Below, piece by piece: positions 41,586 to 46,406 of a DNA stretch of 46,406 nucleotides. A program made the translations under genes and the position numbers. The stretch spans positions 1 through 46,406 of the forward strand of contig JAQVBQ010000013.1 of NCBI GenBank assembly GCA_028690215.1, in the 5' to 3' direction. Under the pieces are notes generated by a model, which saw only the letters and a program-made list of their open reading frames with translations, was not told where the DNA came from and ran no database searches. Every line of letters begins with the position of its first letter. Within the stretch, counting starts at the first letter, position 1. This DNA comes from Bacteroidales bacterium. GTDB lineage: Bacteria; Bacteroidota; Bacteroidia; Bacteroidales; UBA932.

Positions 41586-41590
41586 AAATT

Positions 41591-42571
41591 TTAGAAAAAT
41601 TCAAAAGAATATATTATTGATTCCACCTGTCTGAGATAATTTCTTTTGTCGTATCTTGGTGCATAGACGAATGCCTCAAGCACTATCAGCTTCTTTTTTT
41701 CCTTGTCCAGAAAGACATGATCTACAAAAGGACCGCCCATAAAGTCGTTCTGTACCTCCCACAAACTTCTCAGCTCGACAAAGCTTCGTTTATTGTACTT
41801 CACCCATCTGAATCCCGGATCTATTGACATGTTGGTTGTCATGTATGAGTTCTCCATCTCTCCCGGGACATTGCGGAAAAGCACGTCGTTCCTCATAGCA
41901 AGCAGTTTTGCAGGGGTAAAGTCTGTACTGTCCTTGAATGGATAGCTGTATACAAAAATTCCGAGATTTGTATATGTGGTTTCGTAAGATATCCAGATAA
42001 AATCAGCAGTATTCTTTTTCAGAGTGTAACCTTTCGGGAAGTACGGAGATCCTCCGAATGTTGCAGTGACTACGTCTCTGAGTGCTTTTTCCTCATATTT
42101 CTTGGCATTGGAGATATTCCTGTTTCTTTCGGCTTGCAGGAAAACATTTGTGAGCTTGTCACTCTCTTTTGTAACCAGTTCTGCCGCATCTTTTGCATTG
42201 GCTGTAGAGATGGTAACGACTGTCTGAGGTGCAGCCCAGACATTCTCCTGATATGCAATAGTAGGCTTTTGTACATTTATCGCTGTGTGAACAATGATAA
42301 TGTTCCTGTGAGTCTGAAAAATGTTGGAAAATGCGTTTTCAGGAACATTTACCAGGTTGAAGAGAGGTTCTATCTGGGGCAGATAAGGATGTTCAGATCC
42401 AAGGACCGAGCGAAGGGCTATTCCGGGATCGGATTCCCAGTCCCCTTTGCTGATTACTACAACCACTTCACCGGCTTTTCCGCTGATGCTTGGCATAAGC
42501 TTCGGGCCTCCTTTACATGAAGCCAGAAGTGATCCTAAAATAAGGAATAGTACCAGATTTATTTTTCTCAT
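41591..42571 (-). CDS. DUF4837 family lipoprotein
   Basis: 326 residues from ATG 42571; an SPII signal ends 'SLLASC' (Cys near 19). The domain ('MPSISGKAGEVVVVISKGDWES', 'YMTTNMSIDPGFRWVKYNKRSFVELRSLWEV', read in parts, and 'FVYAPRYDKRNYLRQVE') is the Bacteroidota DUF4837 family of unknown function. It follows rseP by 7 bases and is the last gene of the dxr-rseP operon. Confidence 0.85.
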   Translation of the reverse strand: MRKINLVLFLILGSLLASCKGGPKLMPSISGKAGEVVVVISKGDWESDPGIALRSVLGSEHPYLPQIEPLFNLVNVPENAFSNIFQTHRNIIIVHTAINVQKPTIAYQENVWAAPQTVVTISTANAKDAAELVTKESDKLTNVFLQAERNRNISNAKKYEEKALRDVVTATFGGSPYFPKGYTLKKNTADFIWISYETTYTNLGIFVYSYPFKDSTDFTPAKLLAMRNDVLFRNVPGEMENSYMTTNMSIDPGFRWVKYNKRSFVELRSLWEVQNDFMGGPFVDHVFLDKEKKKLIVLEAFVYAPRYDKRNYLRQVESIIYSFEFF

Positions 42572-42578
42572 GTTCTTG

Positions 42579-43904
42579 TTATTTAAAAAGTCTATAAATA
42601 TCGTTTCCGAAAGCAAGGAACATTATGGCAAGTAAAAATAGCATTCCTATAACTTGCGCAATCTCAAGGAACTTGTCACTCGGTTTTCTGCGGGTTATAA
42701 TCTCATAAAGAAGGAAAAGTATGTGCCCGCCGTCAAGTGCAGGAATAGGAATCAGGTTGATGACAGCAAGCATTATTGAGAGCCATGCTGTTATATTCCA
42801 GAATATCTCCCACTCCCATGTGCTTGGGAATATATTCCCGATTGCTATGAAGCTTCCTACAGATTTATATGCTTCGGTTTTTGGGGAGAAGATCAATCCC
42901 AGCTCTTTTATGTAATTGGTGATTGTGGAGATTGTCTTGTTGGCTCCGGCCGGTATGGCCGACAGAAGAGAGTAATTTACCTGTGTTACATTAAAGAATT
43001 TATGCACATCACTATTCAAAAAGACACCAATCCTTCCGGCTGTGTCTACTGCAAGTACTTTTGGTATTAATGTGCCTCCGCGGTTTATAATGAAGCTTAC
43101 TGAGTCACCTTTATGCTCCATCAGAATTGCCTGAATATCCTGAATTATGAAGACCTTCTGTGAGTCAACCTCAGCGACACGATCTCCGGGCATCAGACCG
43201 GCATTGTAGTTAAGAGAGCTGTCCGGAACCGAAAGCACCTCGTAAGGAACACGAAGGGTAAACATTCCTGGTGTATTGAGTATGGCCGGGATATAATCGG
43301 GATCAATACTAACGGAAACCTCGGCACTGTCTCTTATTACGACAGCCGTTGTCGCCTGATTGCGTGCTATGCTCAACTGTATGTCCTGAAAACGGTCTAC
43401 AGGCATTCCTTCTATAGATACGACACGGTCTCCGTTCCTGAACCCTATCTCCTTGGCAAGATCGTTACACTGTACGCCATAAACCGCGTCCTGATTCTTC
43501 AGATACTCTTCACCCCATGTGAAAAGGGTAGAGGAGTATATAAGAATAGCAAGTATGAAGTTGAAGAAGACTCCTCCAAACATTACGAAAAACCTTTGCC
43601 ATGCAGGTTTGCTCCTGAATTCCCATGGTTTTGGCTCCTCTTTCATTGCCTCTTTGTCCATAGATTCGTCAATCATTCCGGAAATCTTGCAATAACCTCC
43701 GAGCGGAAGCCAGCCTATACCATACTCAGTATCGCTGCCTTTAGGCTTGAACTTGAATAATGAGAACCATGGGTCAAAGAAAAGATAAAATTTCTCAACC
43801 CGTATCTTAAAGAGCCTTGCGAAGAAGAAATGGCCGAATTCATGAATTAGGACAAGCAGCGACAGAGCAGCTATAACCTGTACGATTTTAATAAAAATTA
43901 TCAT
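42579..43904 (-). CDS. rseP: Site-2 intramembrane zinc protease
   Basis: 441 residues. The HEFGH active site is in the first membrane helix (about 21-25), the third metal ligand in 'LIPIPALDGGHILF', and periplasmic PDZ domains lie between ('CNDLAKEIGFRNGDRVVSIEG', 'AGLMPGDRVAEVDSQKV'). It cleaves membrane-bound anti-sigma factors or signal peptides. It begins three bases after dxr, the order commonly seen in bacteria. Confidence 0.95.
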   Translation of the reverse strand: MIIFIKIVQVIAALSLLVLIHEFGHFFFARLFKIRVEKFYLFFDPWFSLFKFKPKGSDTEYGIGWLPLGGYCKISGMIDESMDKEAMKEEPKPWEFRSKPAWQRFFVMFGGVFFNFILAILIYSSTLFTWGEEYLKNQDAVYGVQCNDLAKEIGFRNGDRVVSIEGMPVDRFQDIQLSIARNQATTAVVIRDSAEVSVSIDPDYIPAILNTPGMFTLRVPYEVLSVPDSSLNYNAGLMPGDRVAEVDSQKVFIIQDIQAILMEHKGDSVSFIINRGGTLIPKVLAVDTAGRIGVFLNSDVHKFFNVTQVNYSLLSAIPAGANKTISTITNYIKELGLIFSPKTEAYKSVGSFIAIGNIFPSTWEWEIFWNITAWLSIMLAVINLIPIPALDGGHILFLLYEIITRRKPSDKFLEIAQVIGMLFLLAIMFLAFGNDIYRLFK

Positions 43905-43907
43905 TTT

Positions 43908-45065
43908 CTAGTTATATTTTCTTTTTTCAATATTAGCCTGCTCCCGTGCAAGCATGTCTGTGTCGAATATCTCCTCCAAAGTCGGCTCAGCAACAAATTT
44001 TGTTCCAGAGAGCACATTTTCAATTACTTTTGGAATGGCCGAGAATGGCATCCCGCCTTTGAGGTAATGATGAACTGCAATTTCATTGGCGGCATTCATC
44101 GAACACGGAAGGTTTCCTCCCTTGCATATAGCCTCGGTTGCTATTCTCAGGCAAGGGAATTTGTTGTAATCCGGTTTGAAAAAATCGAGATTCCTTAACT
44201 CTGCAAAATCCAGCCTTTTTGTATTTAGATCTACTCTGTAAGGATACGACAGGGCATAAAGGATAGGCAGTCTCATATCCGGGTGGCTGAGCTGTGCAAT
44301 AACAGCCCCGTCTTTGAATTGCACCATGGAGTGGACAATAGACTGAGGGTGCACTATAATCTCAATATCGGAAGGTTTTACATTGAACAGCCATTTTGCC
44401 TCAATGAGCTCCAGCCCTTTGTTCATCATACTGGCTGAATCGATGGTGATTTTAGCACCCATACTCCATTTGGGATGGTTTAATGCCTGCTCAACAGTTG
44501 CATTGGCAATCTCTTCAGCACTCTTTGTGAAAAATGGGCCCCCTGACGAGGTCAGCAATATTTTCTCAATCTCTCCCATATGTCCCTGAAGACATTGGAA
44601 AATTGCTGAGTGCTCGGAGTCAACCGGTATTATCGGAACATGGTGTGTGGCAGCCAGCTTTGTAATTATCTCACCGGCGGCAACCAGTGTCTCTTTGTTT
44701 GCCAGGGCTATAGCCTTACCTGCCTTGATTGCCTCAACAGTAGGTTTCAATCCGCTAAAGCCTACCATGGCCGTAAGAACTATGTCTATAGTGCTGCTTT
44801 TGACTATTTCCGATATGGACTCTTCTCCTGTAAATACTTTTATTCCAAGGGGGTCCAGAGCTTTGAACACCTCGTCATATTTAGCCTCACTTGCAATAAC
44901 AACAGAGTCGGGGTCAAACTCTTCGGCCTGTTTTATCAGCAACTGCGCATTTGTGTTGGCTGTCAGGGTGACAACCTCGAACATCTCAGGATGCCCGGAG
45001 ATTACCTCAAGGGCCTGATTGCCGATAGAGCCTGTTGATCCTAAAATGGCAACTCTTCGCTTCAT
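43908..45065 (-). CDS. dxr: 1-deoxy-D-xylulose 5-phosphate reductoisomerase
   Basis: 385 residues. 'ILGSTGSIGNQALEVI' binds NADPH at the N-terminus; 'ANKETLVAAG', 'PVDSEHSAIFQ' and 'SSGGPF' form the catalytic and metal site; 'MNAANEIAVHHYL' is near the C-terminus. It makes MEP, the committed intermediate of non-mevalonate isoprenoid synthesis. It is in one operon with the M23 peptidase and rseP. Confidence 0.97.
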   Translation of the reverse strand: MKRRVAILGSTGSIGNQALEVISGHPEMFEVVTLTANTNAQLLIKQAEEFDPDSVVIASEAKYDEVFKALDPLGIKVFTGEESISEIVKSSTIDIVLTAMVGFSGLKPTVEAIKAGKAIALANKETLVAAGEIITKLAATHHVPIIPVDSEHSAIFQCLQGHMGEIEKILLTSSGGPFFTKSAEEIANATVEQALNHPKWSMGAKITIDSASMMNKGLELIEAKWLFNVKPSDIEIIVHPQSIVHSMVQFKDGAVIAQLSHPDMRLPILYALSYPYRVDLNTKRLDFAELRNLDFFKPDYNKFPCLRIATEAICKGGNLPCSMNAANEIAVHHYLKGGMPFSAIPKVIENVLSGTKFVAEPTLEEIFDTDMLAREQANIEKRKYN

Positions 45066-45074
45066 TCGTCTCTC

Positions 45075-45932
45075 TTAGAATTTAATATATTTTGAAGGAT
45101 CTATGGCAACACCTTTATGCCACAATTCAAAATGCAGATGAGAGCCGGTTGTGATACTTCCGGTATTTCCGGTAAGTGCTATGGCTGTTCCTGCGGTTAC
45201 TTTATCGCCTGCCTTTTTCAGTAATTTGGAGTTATGCTTGTATATTGATACTAAATCGTTACTGTGTTGTATCTGAATAACAAAACCGGCCTCATCTGTC
45301 CATGTTGCCTGCATGACAGTACCGTCCAGTGTGGCACAAACGACAGTGTTCGATGGTGTGGCTATGTCAAGATAGGGGTGATTAAGGGCAGCATTGTAAC
45401 CGTCAGAGATTATTCCTTTAACCGGAGGAAAAAAGTGCAGCCCCTCAATCTGTTCAATCCCTCTTTTTTTGCCAAGGTTAAACTGCTCTTGGCGGATAAC
45501 CTCTTCCCGAAGCATTGAATCCTCTTTTATCTTTTCTGCTTTAATAATTGAGGTGTCAGTAGTTGAGGCAGGGCTGGTGCTCAGTTCCATCTCCTCCGGT
45601 TTTTGCCCTGTTGCAATGCGCTGTATGTTAGTAAGCTGGTATTCCGAGAGTTTCAATACGTGTTCAAGCGAGTCTACCTTAAGGGCATTCTCGACAATTG
45701 CACGCCTTGTCTGAGCATTCGGATAACCGGGTATGAACTCTCTGAGAGGGGTGTATGATATCAGTATGGTAACGGAGATGATGATAAAAATAACAGTAAG
45801 GCAAATACTGAGTATAAACATGAGCCCCTTTGCCCTGAAGACAAAAAGCTCCTCATGGGAGGTATCATTGAACACCGAAAAACGGAACTTGCTGTGGAGT
45901 ATCTTGATTTTCTCCTTCTTAACTCTTGTCAT
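45075..45932 (-). CDS. M23 family peptidase, single membrane span
   Basis: 285 residues. A membrane helix spans about 32-52, followed by a coiled stretch and a C-terminal M23 domain (about 175-280) with 'GYNAALNHPYLDIATP' (first His and Asp ligands), and 'GSHLHFELWHKG' (HxH). All metal ligands of an active endopeptidase seem present. It would cut peptidoglycan peptides at the outer face of the inner membrane. Its start overlaps the superoxide reductase gene by 14 bases and dxr follows by 9. Confidence 0.9.
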   Translation of the reverse strand: MTRVKKEKIKILHSKFRFSVFNDTSHEELFVFRAKGLMFILSICLTVIFIIISVTILISYTPLREFIPGYPNAQTRRAIVENALKVDSLEHVLKLSEYQLTNIQRIATGQKPEEMELSTSPASTTDTSIIKAEKIKEDSMLREEVIRQEQFNLGKKRGIEQIEGLHFFPPVKGIISDGYNAALNHPYLDIATPSNTVVCATLDGTVMQATWTDEAGFVIQIQHSNDLVSIYKHNSKLLKKAGDKVTAGTAIALTGNTGSITTGSHLHFELWHKGVAIDPSKYIKF

Positions 45933-46305
45933 AAACTTTGATAAATATCTCTTCGCTTCTCCATAACCCGTGCTTGTTGCAGTAAGCTAAAGCAGTAAGC
46001 CTCATGCTTACTTTCGGGATAAATGTGAAAACAGTCTCAATCTGTATGGGATTATTGCCATAGCTGCCACATGAGAGTTTAACCTCGCCGATAAGTGTCT
46101 CCAGGTTCCATAACTGAATGTACTCAAAATGGTGCTCGGATGTGTTAGGGTGTTTAATGTTCATCCCAATCCTGACTTTTGCTTGGAAAGGGGTGTCTCT
46201 TTCAGCCTCCATGTCGCAGATTATAACCGGAGTGTGCTTGTCTGCATAAGCCCTTACCTTGTCGCTTCCACTGGCGAAATCCGTGTATGTGAATAATCTT
46301 GGCAT
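45919..46305 (-). CDS. Superoxide reductase (neelaredoxin type)
   Basis: 128 residues from ATG 46305 ('MPRLFTYTDF'); a TTG at 46326 is unlikely since it overlaps the promoter. The iron ligands of superoxide reductase are all seen: 'DKHTPVI' (His 24), 'KHPNTSEHHFEYI' (two His), and 'CNKHGLW' (Cys and His). The Glu of the usual 'EKHVPVI' loop, which acts as sixth ligand, is Asp 22 here, with Lys kept. No N-terminal desulforedoxin domain. It reduces superoxide to peroxide without making oxygen, which suits the peroxide-removing rubrerythrin elsewhere in this window. Confidence 0.88.
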   Translation of the reverse strand: MPRLFTYTDFASGSDKVRAYADKHTPVIICDMEAERDTPFQAKVRIGMNIKHPNTSEHHFEYIQLWNLETLIGEVKLSCGSYGNNPIQIETVFTFIPKVSMRLTALAYCNKHGLWRSEEIFIKVYDKS

Positions 46306-46323
46306 AATGAAATTTATAAGCCT

Positions 46324-46352
46324 CAAAAGTACTAAAAAAATAACTAACTTTG
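46324..46352. promoter_or_regulatory. Divergent -7 boxes of superoxide reductase operon and ruvX
   Basis: TACTTTTG on the minus strand (46331-46324) is 18 bases before the superoxide reductase ATG; TAACTTTG on the plus strand (46345-46352) is 4 bases before the ruvX ATG at 46357, so the ruvX message is probably leaderless or nearly so. Confidence 0.6.
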
Positions 46353-46356
46353 CCCT

Positions 46357-46406
46357 ATGGAGAGAATTATAGGGATAGATTATGGCAAAAAGAGAGTGGG
46401 GGTGGC
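46357..46406 (+). CDS. ruvX: RuvX/YqgF Holliday junction resolvase-like protein (5' end only)
   Basis: Only 16 full codons are in the window: MERIIGIDYGKKRVGV. 'IIGIDYGKKRVGVA' is the characteristic first strand and Asp of the YqgF/RuvX RNase-H-like fold, involved in pre-16S rRNA 5' processing. The rest lies beyond the window. Confidence 0.8.
   Translation, partial: MERIIGIDYGKKRVGV

Noticed and set aside
1-46406. CRISPR array, prophage, toxin-antitoxin or restriction genes.
   Set aside because: No regularly spaced repeats and no proteins of such families were seen; the accessory parts are limited to the IS, the lipoprotein pair and the FISUMP remnant.

Overview
The window is chromosomal DNA of an anaerobic member of the Bacteroidota, most likely the order Bacteroidales. 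The evidence is a SusC/SusD pair, repeated promoter elements of the TTTG-N19-TAnnTTTG type, many SPI/SPII outer-membrane proteins, a BtuB plus BtuG-like cobalamin uptake pair, a GlsA/GlsB-like glycine-lipid pair, families such as DUF4837 and DUF4932, and an anaerobe's oxygen-defence set (NrdDG, PerR-type regulator, rubrerythrin, superoxide reductase). I cannot assign a genus.

Layout. 1-3000: end of a SusC/SusD operon with a TlpA-like thiol oxidoreductase. 3.1-6.4 kb: nrdD-nrdG (minus) behind a cobalamin riboswitch, then a small GNAT protein; three copies of a 13-bp repeat lie around this block. 6.5-7.5 kb: a PerR/Fur regulator with a perfect 19-bp palindrome touching its start codon, then a rubredoxin-first rubrerythrin. 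7.7-11.9 kb: an outer-membrane beta-barrel protein, and a LytTR regulator plus GNAT gene diverging from a small membrane protein. 11.9-13.3 kb: a metallophosphoesterase lipoprotein. 13.4-19.3 kb: a tightly packed polar-amino-acid-type ABC transporter operon ending in an Oar-like TonB receptor. 19.3-22.6 kb: poorly known secreted proteins, two tandem lipoprotein paralogues, a stand-alone Smr domain and a broken FISUMP-domain gene. 22.6-27.6 kb: a DUF4932 protein diverging from a BlaI/M56 (BlaR1-like) pair, whose second gene runs into an ISL3-type insertion sequence. 27.6-31.9 kb: tRNA-Leu, an outer-membrane protein, then a second cobalamin riboswitch with btuB-btuG. 31.9-40.4 kb: housekeeping genes (OsmC-like, miaB, SPOR protein, glsB/glsA-like, rpoN, amidohydrolase, upp). 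40.4-46.4 kb: radC, rpsT, tRNA-Glu, and an operon of superoxide reductase, M23 peptidase, dxr, rseP and DUF4837, with the first codons of ruvX at the edge.

The most unusual locus is the ABC operon at 13.4-19.3 kb. Its ATPase carries about 120 extra residues resembling a degenerate RsbW/HATPase-type domain. Its lipoprotein has the two halves of a type-3 periplasmic binding protein in swapped order (lobe 2 then lobe 1), as in a circular permutation. The next gene, an Oar-like TonB receptor, starts on the last base of the binding-protein stop codon. Together they look like one outer-membrane-to-cytoplasm import route with a built-in regulatory domain; the substrate is unknown.

Other signals worth following: a B12 riboswitch in front of the B12-independent ribonucleotide reductase; a 50-bp nested palindrome covering the -33 and -7 elements of the blaI promoter; a 21-bp-spaced direct repeat upstream of the gene facing the LytTR regulator; and the truncation of the M56 sensor gene by the IS. 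All functional statements rest on reading motifs by eye; no database search was run.
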